Notes: generated by a model from the letters alone, not told the origin. A DNA stretch of 64,000 nucleotides from Alkalihalobacillus deserti (GCF_020734105.1 NZ_JAJAFR010000003.1:310001-374000), one strand, 5' to 3'. Shown: positions 1-8,735, numbered from the stretch's first letter. Program-made: numbers and translations.

Positions 1-2
1 GA

Positions 3-62
3 TGTCTCTTTAAAGCCTATGATCGTTACTACCCAGATTGTAACTTGAATGAGAATGCTTGA
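3..62 (+). CDS. C-terminal end of an unidentified gene cut by the window edge (partial)
   Basis: The frame beginning at base 3 is open from the window edge and reads 19 residues ending ..DCNLNENA before TGA at 60-62. A strong rho-independent terminator follows at 78-117, so some plus-strand gene ends here. Another frame is also open, to a stop near base 48, so frame choice rests only on the better placed stop and plausible residue composition. The product cannot be identified from so short a tail. Confidence 0.35.
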   Translation, partial: CLFKAYDRYYPDCNLNENA

Positions 63-77
63 GTAAGGTTAATGGTT

Positions 78-117
78 AGAGGAGAAGGTCACATTGTGTG
101 GACCTTCTCTTCTTTTG
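78..117 (+). terminator. Rho-independent terminator
   Basis: AGAGGAGAAGGTC at 78-90 pairs with GACCTTCTCTTCT at 101-113 (one G-U pair), followed by TTTT. It closes the gene entering from the left edge. Confidence 0.85.
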
Positions 118-193
118 ATTAAAAAAAGTTTCGTTTTCTGAAAAAGTATACTATTCTTTTAAATATACTTTATTTTAAAATGGATGGTGTACT

Positions 194-1447
194 ATGTATG
201 ATACAATAGCAATATTATTGTTAAATTTTCTCTTTTTATGTTTTTTTCTTTTATTTATACCCCTTATAACAGATACAGAATTAAGTCGAATGGCTCATGA
301 GAACAGAAATGTTATTTATATTATTTGTGCTGCTCTTGCTATCATTAGTTGTATAAGCTTTCCAATTCAGATAATGGATGGCTTCATGTTTGACTTGAGA
401 CTTGTTGCAACAATGGTTGGCAGTTTATACGGCGGTGTTTTAGCGAGTATTTTTTTATTTATTGTAGGGATCTCATACCGCCTTGTATTCGGAGGTCTCG
501 GAGCTCTTTCATCTATATTTGTTTCAATGGTTATTATGATTATAGCAATCTTACTTTATTCACGTTTTAATGAAAAATCAAAACGTAGAAAACTAATCAT
601 TATTTCAGCCTTTTCTCTTTTCACTGGTTTTTTTGTTTTAACAACACTTACGTTTATTAATGGACTAATTTTAGATCCTAAAGTTACTTTTATTTACATT
701 AGCATTCAATGGATGGCTGCAGTCGTCATTGTTTACATAACTGAATTTATTAGAGAAGCTTCTTTAATAAGGTCAAAAGTCGTGAAAGCTGAGAAAATGG
801 AAGTAGTCAGGCATCTAGCTTCATCAATCTCTCATGAAGTAAGAAATCCGCTCACGGTTGTTAGAGGCTTTTTACAAATGATGATTCAAAACGATCTCAA
901 TAAAGAGAAACGAGAGGAATTCTTAAAGATCTCTATGGCTGAAATTGATCGTGCAAATGTAATCATCCGTGATTATCTAACTTTTGCTAAACCGAAGCCT
1001 GAAAATATGGAGAAGTTTGATGTGAAAGAAGAGTTATCACATTTAAAAGATTTGCTTAGTCCTCTTGCTAATATGAACTCAATTACAATTGAGACGGAAC
1101 TGCATTCCTTCAAGATAGAAGGGGAACGTCAATTATTCCAACAATGTTTGCTAAATATCGCAAAAAATTGTATAGAAGCTATGCCCGAAAGTGGTGTGCT
1201 AACAATCAAAGTTATGAACGAGATACATAAAGTAAATATTGAAGTTTCAGATACCGGAATGGGTATGTCTGAAGAACAAATAGCTCGAATAGGAGAACCT
1301 TATTTTACAACAAAGGGGCGAAATGGGACAGGTCTAGGTATGCTTTCTGCCATTCGAATTGTCGAGACCATGAAAGGAACAATGAAAATTTCAAGTGAAT
1401 TAAATAAGGGAACCACTTTTATTATTACTTTTCCTTACGCCTCTTAA
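194..1447 (+). CDS. Membrane sensor histidine kinase, LytS-type (5TMR-LYT) sensor
   Basis: This 417-residue protein begins with about 200 residues of hydrophobic helices. They include FDLRLVATMVGSLYGG, typical of the 5TMR-LYT multi-pass sensor domain. A HisKA dimerisation domain follows, with phosphoacceptor His214 in SISHEVRNPL. The HATPase_c domain has an N box (NCIEAMPESG), G1 box (DTGMGM) and G2 box (GTGLGM). It should autophosphorylate and pass the phosphate to a response regulator, but none is encoded next to it. Orphan kinases of this architecture (KinB-like) feed the Spo0 phosphorelay in Bacillus, so a sporulation role is a reasonable inference. The ligand is unknown. Confidence 0.88.
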   Translation: MYDTIAILLLNFLFLCFFLLFIPLITDTELSRMAHENRNVIYIICAALAIISCISFPIQIMDGFMFDLRLVATMVGSLYGGVLASIFLFIVGISYRLVFGGLGALSSIFVSMVIMIIAILLYSRFNEKSKRRKLIIISAFSLFTGFFVLTTLTFINGLILDPKVTFIYISIQWMAAVVIVYITEFIREASLIRSKVVKAEKMEVVRHLASSISHEVRNPLTVVRGFLQMMIQNDLNKEKREEFLKISMAEIDRANVIIRDYLTFAKPKPENMEKFDVKEELSHLKDLLSPLANMNSITIETELHSFKIEGERQLFQQCLLNIAKNCIEAMPESGVLTIKVMNEIHKVNIEVSDTGMGMSEEQIARIGEPYFTTKGRNGTGLGMLSAIRIVETMKGTMKISSELNKGTTFIITFPYAS

Positions 1448-1448
1448 A

Positions 1449-1484
1449 AAGGAGATGACCAAACAAATTGGTCATCTCCTTAAC
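1449..1484 (+). terminator. Terminator of the sensor kinase gene
   Basis: AAGGAGATGACC at 1449-1460 and GGTCATCTCCTT at 1470-1481 form a perfect 12-bp stem directly after the kinase stop codon. The following T tract is short. Confidence 0.85.
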
Positions 1485-1510
1485 ATTACCTACAAGTTCT
1501 CAAACACTCT

Positions 1511-1917
1511 GCGGCCGTAACGATTATTGTCTTCCACAGACACCCCTCATTTCATTTATGTTACTATGAACACTCTTGAAATTTCTGGATACTGTACAAT
1601 GCAATCACCTCATTAAAGAGATTAACGTTAGTTTCTCAAGTATCACGATTAGTTCTATCTGCGGTCGAAACGATTATGCTCTTTCACAGACACCCCTCAT
1701 TTCATTTATGTTACTATGAACACTCTTGAAAATCCTGGACACTGCGCAATGCAACCACCTCATTATGAGTTGATAAAATCGTCAACAACGATCCCTATTT
1801 CGGTAATACTATCTGCGGCCGTAACGATTATTGTCTTTCACAGACACCCCTCATTTCATTTATGTTACGATGAACACTCTTGAAATTTCTGGACACTGTT
1901 CAATGCAACCACCTCAG
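1511..1917 (-). repeat. Three tandem copies of a ~105-bp unit spaced by ~45 bp
   Basis: Units lie at about 1511-1616, 1661-1765 and 1815-1917, with starts 150 and 154 bp apart. The spacers are unrelated or weakly related. The core around CAGACACCCCTCATTTCATT and ATGAACACTCTTGAAA is nearly identical in all three. On the minus strand each unit can encode a short tail ending FQECS followed by a stop, and then a second tiny frame that starts GTG after GAGGGG (MKDNNRYGRR in copy 3). Differences between copies are mostly nonsynonymous in both frames, and the best conserved stretch spans the stop codon. This argues for function or mobility at the nucleotide level rather than protein coding. I do not recognise the element. 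Confidence 0.8.
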
Positions 1918-2139
1918 TAAGAGTTGATCCAAAATCGTTTTCATTGTATTGAATGAACTTGTTGGTTGAGAAAGCAATTAATTGCTCCTCGGTTAATATG
2001 ATGTCCGCTTGTGAACTATTTATTCTACAATTTTTATTTTTTTTAAGAACATTAAAAACCTCGTAGTAAAGTATGTTTTTTCCGGAGATGGACAACCTTA
2101 ACTTGAAAGATTTGCATTTGAAAAAGGAGGAGATTATAA

Positions 2140-2394
2140 ATGACAAATCCATCTGGCTATAATGATATCAAACAGGTTGAAATGTCTGTACTATCAGCCG
2201 AACACATGGTTGGACAAGCGACAAGAAGCATGGATGAAGAACAATTAGAGGCAGCAACGAATGCATTACAAGAGGCGAAATCCAAGCTTTATAAAGCGAT
2301 GTCCCATCAAACAGGTGTTGATGAGGCATTTTTTGAAATGTCCCAGGAATTATTAGAAAAGGCAGATCATCAATTAAAAGAAGCAAAAAAATAA
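2140..2394 (+). CDS. DUF2564-like small helical protein
   Basis: An 84-residue, soluble, strongly helical protein rich in Ala, Glu and Lys, with heptad-like spacing (LEAATNALQEAKSKL). It fits the small Bacillus DUF2564 family, which has no known function. An AAAAGGAGGAG ribosome binding site lies at the right distance from the ATG, and a terminator follows the stop codon. It appears monocistronic. The overlapping minus-strand frame at 1865-2152 is not a credible competitor over this part. Confidence 0.75.
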   Translation: MTNPSGYNDIKQVEMSVLSAEHMVGQATRSMDEEQLEAATNALQEAKSKLYKAMSHQTGVDEAFFEMSQELLEKADHQLKEAKK

Positions 2395-2401
2395 AAAAAA
2401 G

Positions 2402-2432
2402 GGACGGTTCTTTATAAGAATCGTCCTTCTTT
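2402..2432 (+). terminator. Terminator after the DUF2564-like gene
   Basis: GGACGGTTC at 2402-2410 pairs with GAATCGTCC at 2418-2426, then TTCTTT. It also separates this gene from the convergent HesB-like gene. Confidence 0.75.
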
Positions 2433-2445
2433 AGAATAATTAGAC

Positions 2446-2754
2446 TTATTTTTCTGGGTGATCTAATTGAGTAAATTGAGGATTTTGAAAATCAAGGAAT
2501 CCTGTATCTTCATTATATTGAATCTTCATCCCATCTAAATACCAAAAATCATCTTCGGTAACAAAGAATGTGATTCCTTGTTTTATTATCGTAAAAGAAG
2601 TGTCTGTAGGTGAATCTTCTTTCATAATCCCGACAGAAAACCCACCAGAACCAACACCACCCACTCGTACATACAGTCTTATTGTGTCTCCATCTTGAAG
2701 AGGAATTTCTTCTTTGTATAATAAAGCTGCTGAATCAGTAATCGTTAACTTCAC
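2446..2754 (-). CDS. HesB/YneR-like Fe-S biogenesis-fold protein
   Basis: This 102-residue protein has the compact beta-rich fold signature of the HesB/IscA superfamily: TITDSAALLYKEE at the start, then LYVRVGGVGSGGFSVG, and a final DGMKIQYNEDTGFLDFQNP. It contains no cysteine, so it cannot hold a cluster in the way IscA does. It matches the cysteine-free YneR branch found in Bacillus, whose role is unknown. A GGAGGT ribosome binding site precedes the ATG. Confidence 0.8.
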   Translation of the reverse strand: MKLTITDSAALLYKEEIPLQDGDTIRLYVRVGGVGSGGFSVGIMKEDSPTDTSFTIIKQGITFFVTEDDFWYLDGMKIQYNEDTGFLDFQNPQFTQLDHPEK

Positions 2755-2900
2755 CTTATAAAACCTCCTATCTCTTCAAAAACATTAACACAGGAATTGA
2801 GATTTTTCTAGGCGTGAATAAAATGGAGAAGGGGAATCAATTCGAATGTCGAAATAATAATGAAGGACTTTTATATCATAGAAAAGGTGGATGGCTTATT

Positions 2901-4418
2901 ATGACCGACAAAGTTCTAAAACTAGAAACAGAATTTAGACAATATATTAAGAAAATCGAGGACTACGGACAAGCACTAGCTGTTTTAGCATGGGATTCGC
3001 GTACAGGTGCTCCCAAAAAAGGCGTTCAGCAAAGATCCGAAGTAATAGGAACATTATCTTCTGAAGTATTTGCTTTATCTACTTCGGAGCAGATGGGCAA
3101 CTATCTAAAGGAACTTCGCGATGAAAATGTATATCGTCAGCTATCAGCAATTACGCAAAAATCAGTTGACGAATGTCATAAAGCCTATGAGCGCAATGTC
3201 AAGATACCAAAAGAAGAATATAAAGAATACGTCATGTTACAGTCACAATCTGAATCTGTATGGGAAGAAGCAAAGAGTAAAGCAGATTTCGAGATGTTCA
3301 AGCCTAATTTAGAAAAATTAGTAGAATTTAAAAAGCGTTTTGTTGGATATTGGGGGTACGAAAAGCATCCTTATAATACCCTGCTTGATGATTTTGAGCC
3401 TGGTGTTTTTGTTGAAACCATTGATAAGGTATTTGGAGAACTTCGTGATCAATTGATTCCACTTGTTAAAGGTGTGATGGAGTCATCTCATCAACCGAAA
3501 ACGGATTTTCTCTTTCAGAAATTTCCATGCGCTAACCAGAAAGCGCTTAGCTTAGATATTCTGAAAGAAATTGGCTATGATTTTGCGGCAGGTCGATTGG
3601 ATGAAACGGTTCATCCGTTTGCTATCGGAATTAATCCTAACGATGTTCGCGTAACAACTAAATACAATGAGGACGACTTCCGCGTTGCTTTATTCGGAAC
3701 GATTCATGAAGGTGGACATGCTCTCTATGAACAAAATATTTCACAAGATTTAATAGGTACACCATTAGCTGATGGAACTTCGATGGGGATTCACGAGTCA
3801 CAATCGCTTTTCTGGGAAAAATTTGTAGGTAAAAACTATCGTTTTTGGGAGCGTAATTATGATCTCTTGAAAAAGCATTCATCAGGACAATTTGATGATG
3901 TCTCACTTGATGATTTCTACTTTGCGGTAAATCAAGCCAAACAATCGTTGATCCGTATTGAAAGTGATGAATTAACGTATTGTTTACATATTATCTTACG
4001 GTATGAACTTGAGAAATCCCTAATGGAAGATAAACTCACGGTTGCTGAGCTTCCTCAAGCATGGAACGATAAGATGGAGGAATATTTAGGTGTTCGGCCA
4101 GCAAATGATGGCGAAGGTGTCCTTCAAGATGTACATTGGTCGTTCGGGGCTTTCGGGTACTTTCCGTCGTATGCATTAGGCTATATTTACTCTGCCCAAA
4201 TTAAAGAAGCGATGGTAAAGGATATACCTAATTTCGATGAGTTAGTAAGAACAGGAGAATTAGCTCGGATCCGTGAGTGGTTAACGAAGAAAGTACACCA
4301 ACATGGAAAAATGAAACAACCGGCTGAGATTATTAAAGATATAACAGGCGGTGGGATTGATTCAAAACCACTGGTTAATTATCTAACAGAAAAATATCGC
4401 CGTTTATACAAATTCTAA
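2901..4418 (+). CDS. Metallocarboxypeptidase, peptidase family M32 (YpwA/Taq type)
   Basis: A 505-residue cytosolic zinc carboxypeptidase that removes C-terminal residues from peptides. The zinc-binding HEGGH motif is at residues 269-273. It is followed by GIHESQSLFWEKFVG, whose HESQ supplies further family M32 active-site residues, and then by the family motifs YELEKSLM and DVHWSFGAFGYFPSYALG. The reading frame is open further upstream to 2814. The ATG at 2901 is preferred because AAAAGGTGG lies just before it and the resulting length matches the ~500-residue family. It is monocistronic with its own terminator. Confidence 0.92.
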   Translation: MTDKVLKLETEFRQYIKKIEDYGQALAVLAWDSRTGAPKKGVQQRSEVIGTLSSEVFALSTSEQMGNYLKELRDENVYRQLSAITQKSVDECHKAYERNVKIPKEEYKEYVMLQSQSESVWEEAKSKADFEMFKPNLEKLVEFKKRFVGYWGYEKHPYNTLLDDFEPGVFVETIDKVFGELRDQLIPLVKGVMESSHQPKTDFLFQKFPCANQKALSLDILKEIGYDFAAGRLDETVHPFAIGINPNDVRVTTKYNEDDFRVALFGTIHEGGHALYEQNISQDLIGTPLADGTSMGIHESQSLFWEKFVGKNYRFWERNYDLLKKHSSGQFDDVSLDDFYFAVNQAKQSLIRIESDELTYCLHIILRYELEKSLMEDKLTVAELPQAWNDKMEEYLGVRPANDGEGVLQDVHWSFGAFGYFPSYALGYIYSAQIKEAMVKDIPNFDELVRTGELARIREWLTKKVHQHGKMKQPAEIIKDITGGGIDSKPLVNYLTEKYRRLYKF

Positions 4419-4442
4419 GCTATTTATACAAAGATTCACTGT

Positions 4443-4480
4443 AAGCACAACGACTTTTCAAACATTGTTGTGCTTCTTTT
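4443..4480 (+). terminator. Terminator after the M32 carboxypeptidase gene
   Basis: AAGCACAAC at 4443-4451 pairs with GTTGTGCTT at 4467-4475, followed by CTTTT. Confidence 0.8.
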
Positions 4481-4606
4481 GGTGAAAGATTAGAATTCTG
4501 TCATTGGACAAAAACAAAAATAATTGCACTCTGATTGCTAGACAATTGTATAAAATGCTAGGTTTTGGTATAAACTATTGTCACTATGTAAATTGGGGTG
4601 AACTAA

Positions 4607-4903
4607 ATGCGTATTGTTGAAATAGACCCAAAAGCAAATTGCACAGTAACAGCGATTGAAAATGATGTACATAGTTATTTTCAAGATAAAGTGTGTATAT
4701 TAAATTGTTCATTTAAAGGGAAAAATTATCGATTTATCTGTTATGAACAAGGAATTCAAATAAAAAATAAAGAAGTAAAAGCCTTATATGGACCAGCAAT
4801 CATTTGTGATGAGCACTTTGAAGGTCTGAGTGAGAATGAAGCACAGCTTGTCCAAAAATACGTGAATGAAAATCAGTTGGACTTGAACAATTTAACTATA
4901 TAA
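4607..4903 (+). CDS. Small protein of unknown function (98 aa)
   Basis: A soluble 98-residue protein with a beta-rich first half (CTVTAIENDVHSYF, KVCILNCSFKGKNYRFICYEQG) and a helical, acidic C-terminus. It contains four cysteines with no obvious metal-binding spacing. GGGGTG precedes the ATG and a perfect terminator follows, so it is very likely a real single-gene unit. I do not recognise the family. Confidence 0.7.
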   Translation: MRIVEIDPKANCTVTAIENDVHSYFQDKVCILNCSFKGKNYRFICYEQGIQIKNKEVKALYGPAIICDEHFEGLSENEAQLVQKYVNENQLDLNNLTI

Positions 4904-4914
4904 TAGACTGTTAA

Positions 4915-4944
4915 AAGAAGATCATATGCTGATCTTCTTTTTTT
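4915..4944 (+). terminator. Terminator
   Basis: AAGAAGATCA at 4915-4924 and TGATCTTCTT at 4930-4939 form a perfect 10-bp stem followed by TTTTT. Confidence 0.88.
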
Positions 4945-5025
4945 GCGAAACCATTTAAATAGGAAGGCACTTATGCACCAAATTGTAACTCTTTATATTT
5001 AATATTGTTTGTTTGAGGTGAGCTA

Positions 5026-5294
5026 TGTGCCTATAATTATTTTTTTTCTTCGGTTACTTGAGTAGTGTAGGATTTTATCATGCATTTAGACAAAAGCAAA
5101 AATCCGCTTCCTTCCTGAATGACGTATCTACCATTTATCCAACATGGTTCTCAATATTTGGAGAAATCATCTTGTGGCTTAATCGAAAGTTTCTCCCAAA
5201 AAACCTGCAATGAATCGTATACAAAATATTAGCATTTCTATTTGGACTTTTGATGATTTTTATTATTATGTTATTTTGGGTTCTACTTAGATAA
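5026..5294 (+). pseudogene. Decayed small membrane-protein gene
   Basis: GAGGTG lies just before a GTG at 5026 that reads MPIIIFF into a run of T residues around 5040-5047. A one-base shift there joins it to a long open frame from 5052 (GYLSSVGFYHAFRQKQKS..). That frame is interrupted by TGA at 5211-5213, continues in frame as a clear hydrophobic helix (KILAFLFGLLMIFIIMLF) and stops at 5292-5294. One indel plus one nonsense codon would restore a protein of about 88 residues. The family is not recognised. Confidence 0.55.
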
Positions 5295-5399
5295 CGCTTT
5301 TAAAAAATTCTGATTGTTGTTTAGTAGCTTGTACAACATGATGAAACGATTTGTAAGGTTTTATCGTTTTATGTGTAAACAAAGGGAGGAAGGTGAAGG

Positions 5400-5729
5400 A
5401 TGATGTTTCTAGCTTTAAAAATAACCTCTATACTTTCGTTTTTACTACCTAATCTGTTTAAACCATCTTATATAAAGGGATTACCTGTTGTTGAACCTGA
5501 TCTCATTGGAGAAGTCTTAAGTGTGGAAGAACATTGGTTGTTTATAGATGGAAAGGCATATTTTTATATTCGGGATGCAACTATCATGGATGAAAAAAAC
5601 ATTCGTCTTGGACTTAAGCATATAGAAAAAGGAGATACAGTACGTATATGGATCTCAGAAACTGAGTTATTTGAAACAATTCCAGCTTTGGGAACCGCCA
5701 TGTTTGTACAACGGCAAAATAACAATTAA
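5400..5729 (+). CDS. Conserved-type small protein with N-terminal hydrophobic segment, function unknown
   Basis: The protein has 109 residues. Residues 1-20 form a hydrophobic segment (signal anchor or uncleaved signal). A small beta-rich domain follows, with pattern LIGEVLSVEEHWLFIDGKAYFYIRD..KGDTVRIWI, resembling an OB-like or DUF3221-like extracytoplasmic domain. The resemblance is structural intuition, not a firm family match. Its ribosome binding site GGGAGGAAGGTGAAGG is strong, with two adjacent ATG codons at 5400 and 5403. Confidence 0.65.
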   Translation: MMFLALKITSILSFLLPNLFKPSYIKGLPVVEPDLIGEVLSVEEHWLFIDGKAYFYIRDATIMDEKNIRLGLKHIEKGDTVRIWISETELFETIPALGTAMFVQRQNNN

Positions 5730-5741
5730 CCATAACAAAGG

Positions 5742-5792
5742 ATGATTCAAGAAGTTGTAACATGGCTTTTTGAATCATTTTTGTTTTTTTTT
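5742..5792 (+). terminator. Terminator between convergent genes
   Basis: ATGATTCAA at 5742-5750 pairs with TTGAATCAT at 5770-5778, followed by a long T run. It overlaps the 3' end of the convergent ywaF-like gene. Confidence 0.8.
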
Positions 5793-6479
5793 ATGGAATG
5801 GCAAATAAAGTAAGACAAACATCAATAAAGCAATGAATTCCAACGATACTATATACCAAGGATAGGGACCTAATACATCAAGAATGCTCGGGCCAGTAGG
5901 TTTACGAGCAAGAAACATATAATTGGCACCAGTGACTTTATTTGCCGAAAAAGCGATGAAGGCGAACCCATTCAATACAGCAAAAGATTTAAAAATAGAT
6001 GTAAAAGTAATCGTATACTTTTCAATCCATACCATATGTAAAATGGCTAAGATAATGGCAAAGTGAGCGACAAAAAAGTGAAGATAGCGATAATGTGGGA
6101 ATGTATAGAACAGGTCAGGAGTCACTAATGCTTGAAAGGATCCTGCAATACCAAAAAAATAAACCACTTCAAATATAAAATAATTTCTAGTGATAAGCAT
6201 GATAATACACAGATATAAACTGATTGTACATAGTTGTAAAGGCAGATTAAAACGAATATCCCATTGGCCTATAGAAAGACTCCAAACAATTAAACTAATT
6301 TCAGACACAGCTAGTACACCTATTAAAGTCCAGCGACTAAAACGAATAACTAGAGAGTGATCTCTAAACAAATAAAAGAAAGAAATGAGAATGAAAAAGA
6401 ACGTAAGCGTGTAAAGGTGAACAGGTGACAAAAATAAAGCTTGATCAATGTATGTGCCAGTTTCAAAAATGGGAGCCAC
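5775..6479 (-). CDS. TIGR02206 integral membrane protein, YwaF-like
   Basis: A 234-residue membrane protein with six to seven hydrophobic helices. It carries the family pattern SIGQWDIRFNLPLQLCTISLY and FFGIAGSFQALVTPDL, followed by HYRYLHFFVAHFAIILA and a C-terminal GPYPWYIV. This is the YwaF family, distantly related to TMEM164 of eukaryotes, with no settled function in bacteria. Translation probably begins at GTG 6479, nine bases after GGAGGTG. It is the second of two minus-strand genes, 41 bp after the exonuclease gene. Confidence 0.85.
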   Translation of the reverse strand: MAPIFETGTYIDQALFLSPVHLYTLTFFFILISFFYLFRDHSLVIRFSRWTLIGVLAVSEISLIVWSLSIGQWDIRFNLPLQLCTISLYLCIIMLITRNYFIFEVVYFFGIAGSFQALVTPDLFYTFPHYRYLHFFVAHFAIILAILHMVWIEKYTITFTSIFKSFAVLNGFAFIAFSANKVTGANYMFLARKPTGPSILDVLGPYPWYIVSLEFIALLMFVLLYLPFHKKKQK

Positions 6480-6520
6480 GAAAATGTCACCTCCGGATAA
6501 ATTTGAAATTGAGCATTAAG

Positions 6521-7165
6521 TTAATGACTCGTAGGTGGTTTTTTTGCTGGTCGATCTAAATGTCGGAATCTAGATCTCTTATATTTTTTATAATGATTTT
6601 GAATCTCCTTTTCTGACAGAGAGTTCTCAACTAACTCAATTCGATCGATAAATTTAATAAATAACGCTGCCGTATTAATAGCGTCATCAATTCCTCTATG
6701 TGCTTTTCCAGTTAATTCAATGCCTGCCATGTTTAAAGCATTTTTTAATCCTAATTGATTGTTTACCGCCTCGGTTAGAAATTTGCCAATGGGTTTTTGA
6801 ATATCATTATAGTTTTGTAACCAATCAAGGTTGAGTTTATTTTGAACCGATTGATTAATGAAGTGAGCACGATCATCTTTCCCCCAAGAACATAAATAAT
6901 AGTTATCTTCACCAATCCATTCACAGAACAGTTGAATGGCTGTTTGAAAAGGAACGGCCTTTTTCACGTCTTCCTCCGTCATTTTTATAAATTTTCTTGT
7001 GCTTTTTGAAATATGACCTTTTTTAGGAGAGATGTAAATTTGAATTTGATCAATCATAGTCTTTGTTTTTAAATCCACTTTGCAAGCACCGATCTCGACA
7101 ATTTCACTTGGCTGGCCTTTGCGAAATCGTTTTATTAGCTCAAGATCAAAAATAATTGCTACCAA
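6521..7165 (-). CDS. DEDDh 3'-5' exonuclease, KapD-like
   Basis: A 214-residue exonuclease-fold protein. Exo I reads IIFDLELI (Asp and Glu metal ligands), a central CSWGKDD gives Exo II, and HRGIDDAINTA gives the Exo III His and Asp of the DEDDh class. The family includes KapD of B. subtilis and Eri-1-type RNases. KapD was first described as an inhibitor of the KinA route to sporulation. The start is TTG at 7165, about ten bases after GAAAGGA. It probably forms a two-gene operon with the downstream YwaF-like gene. Confidence 0.82.
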   Translation of the reverse strand: MVAIIFDLELIKRFRKGQPSEIVEIGACKVDLKTKTMIDQIQIYISPKKGHISKSTRKFIKMTEEDVKKAVPFQTAIQLFCEWIGEDNYYLCSWGKDDRAHFINQSVQNKLNLDWLQNYNDIQKPIGKFLTEAVNNQLGLKNALNMAGIELTGKAHRGIDDAINTAALFIKFIDRIELVENSLSEKEIQNHYKKYKRSRFRHLDRPAKKPPTSH

Positions 7166-7637
7166 TATAGTTCATCCTTTCTTTTCTTTAAAGCATATTT
7201 ATACTGTTCTCTGATGAGAGACTTCCCATACAACAAAAACTCAAGAAAAAACAGGCTTGTTTATCTCGTGGTGACCTTCATTTAGGCAGTTATGCTTTCC
7301 CTAAGGGAAATCTTATCATACTGAATTAATAGGGTGGGAAACTAATTTAAAAAATTGGATAAGTTTTGAGGACACTTGTAGAAGCTTTTTGATCTTGTGT
7401 ATTTTTTCAAGGAGAGATTAAGTTAGGGATACTGTCTTTAATTTTTCAGATCTATATATCACGCATGTGCCAAATTGTAATTTTCTTCAGTACATACGAA
7501 AGAGTCATCTTTTAAGCGTTATTGATTGAAATAAATAATAACGCTTACTTAGGATATTAATTCGCGAGTTCATTAGTTCAATTCATGTAAATTATTTCAC
7601 GTACCATACTGGAAACAGATATAGCAAAAAAATTGAA
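7166..7637. other. Intergenic region of 470 bp with two inverted repeats
   Basis: No gene is supported here. AAGCGTTATT at 7514-7523 and its exact inverted copy AATAACGCTT near 7536-7545 form a possible hairpin. TTAGTTCAATT (7573-7583) and AATTGAACTAA (7631-7641) form a second, wide-looped inverted repeat whose right arm overlaps the uvsE stop codon. Either could act as a 3' structure for uvsE on the minus strand, but neither has a good T tract. Confidence 0.4.
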
Positions 7638-8573
7638 CTAAGTTAAATAGGGATTCATCTCATAGGTAATCGCTTCAGCGTAATAGTCAAGCGTACCGTT
7701 TTTTATCAATTCATACACTCTTAAAACCGATTCATCTTTTCGTTTTGATTCAAACATAATATCAGCTTCTCTATTGCCTATTAATTGAATAAAATCAATA
7801 AAGTCCTCTTTTAAAATAAAATCATGGTGAGCCGGATCAGTTATCGAGTTTCTTCCTGAACTGATATGCATTTTAGGGCGGTCGACAGACACCCATGATT
7901 CAAACACAATATCTAACGCATGATTTAAAGACAAATCGTCAGTAGGATTACAGCGATTATGGTGGAAATCAAAGATGATCGGAATGCCTGTCTTTTTATA
8001 AATATCAATCACATCTTTAATATGAAAAATTTTATCATCGTTTTCTAGTCTCAATTTAGTTTTAATATCGCTTGATAATGTTTGATAATTGTCAACGAAC
8101 TTATCTTTGGCTTCTACTTTATTTCCGTAGGCACCTCCAACATGGATAATCATATCTGTTCCACTAACAAGATTTAAAATCTTGGAATGATATTCTAAAT
8201 CTAAAATAGCTTTTCGGACAATTTCTGGTTTAGGGGAGTTAAGGATACTATATTGGCCTGGATGCATCGTGAGCCTCATGTTATAGTCAATCGCTAATTT
8301 CTTTATTTCCTTGGTTATGTTTAGAACGTCATCATCTAGATCCCATTCCCAAGACATGATTTCGTGTGTGGCAAATGGAACTAAATCGCTACTTAATCTA
8401 TAGAAGAAAATACCTTGTTCAATGTTCCAACGAATGGTTTTTAATACTTCATTGAAGTTATGTATAGTTAGTTCCTTCACTTTTTCTAACCCTTCATTCT
8501 CAACTGTTTTTAAGCGACAAGTCTTAAACTTAGAAGGCAGCGAAAGGTTAATACATGCGTAACCAAGTTTCAT
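7638..8573 (-). CDS. uvsE: UV damage endonuclease UvsE/UVDE
   Basis: A 311-residue TIM-barrel DNA repair enzyme that nicks DNA 5' to UV photoproducts and abasic sites. The start MKLGYACINLSLPSKFKTCR and the following NFNEVLKTIRWNIEQGIFFYRLSSDLVPFATHE are diagnostic. The metal-binding barrel strands include LTMHPGQYS, MIIHVGGAYG, IIFDFHHNRCNP and KMHISSGR. The length equals that of the B. subtilis homologue. The ATG at 8573 follows TGAGGTTGG at good spacing. The gene stands alone. Confidence 0.93.
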   Translation of the reverse strand: MKLGYACINLSLPSKFKTCRLKTVENEGLEKVKELTIHNFNEVLKTIRWNIEQGIFFYRLSSDLVPFATHEIMSWEWDLDDDVLNITKEIKKLAIDYNMRLTMHPGQYSILNSPKPEIVRKAILDLEYHSKILNLVSGTDMIIHVGGAYGNKVEAKDKFVDNYQTLSSDIKTKLRLENDDKIFHIKDVIDIYKKTGIPIIFDFHHNRCNPTDDLSLNHALDIVFESWVSVDRPKMHISSGRNSITDPAHHDFILKEDFIDFIQLIGNREADIMFESKRKDESVLRVYELIKNGTLDYYAEAITYEMNPYLT

Positions 8574-8735
8574 TTATTCCAACCTCACTTTCCTTATGCT
8601 ATTATGCCACAGCAATGAGAAAGAAATAAAATCTAATGAATGTTTAGAGTTCGCTTTCTAAGGATATAATTAACTGTAAAATAAAAAATAAGAGTTTGAT
8701 AGCAAAGAGTGGAACGATTGCAGATATTTGGGGGA

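Noticed and set aside
1500-1920. CRISPR array interpretation of the tandem repeats
   Set aside because: Units are ~105 bp with ~45 bp spacers and only three copies, far from CRISPR geometry, and no cas gene is present.
1865-2152. Minus-strand open frame of 95 codons ending in the third tandem repeat
   Set aside because: It overlaps the start of the DUF2564-like gene, lacks a ribosome binding site and has low-quality residue composition in its first part. Only its FQECS tail is shared with the other repeat copies.
2814-2900. Longer start of the M32 carboxypeptidase
   Set aside because: The added residues are unlike the family N-terminus, and the ATG at 2901 has the better ribosome binding site.
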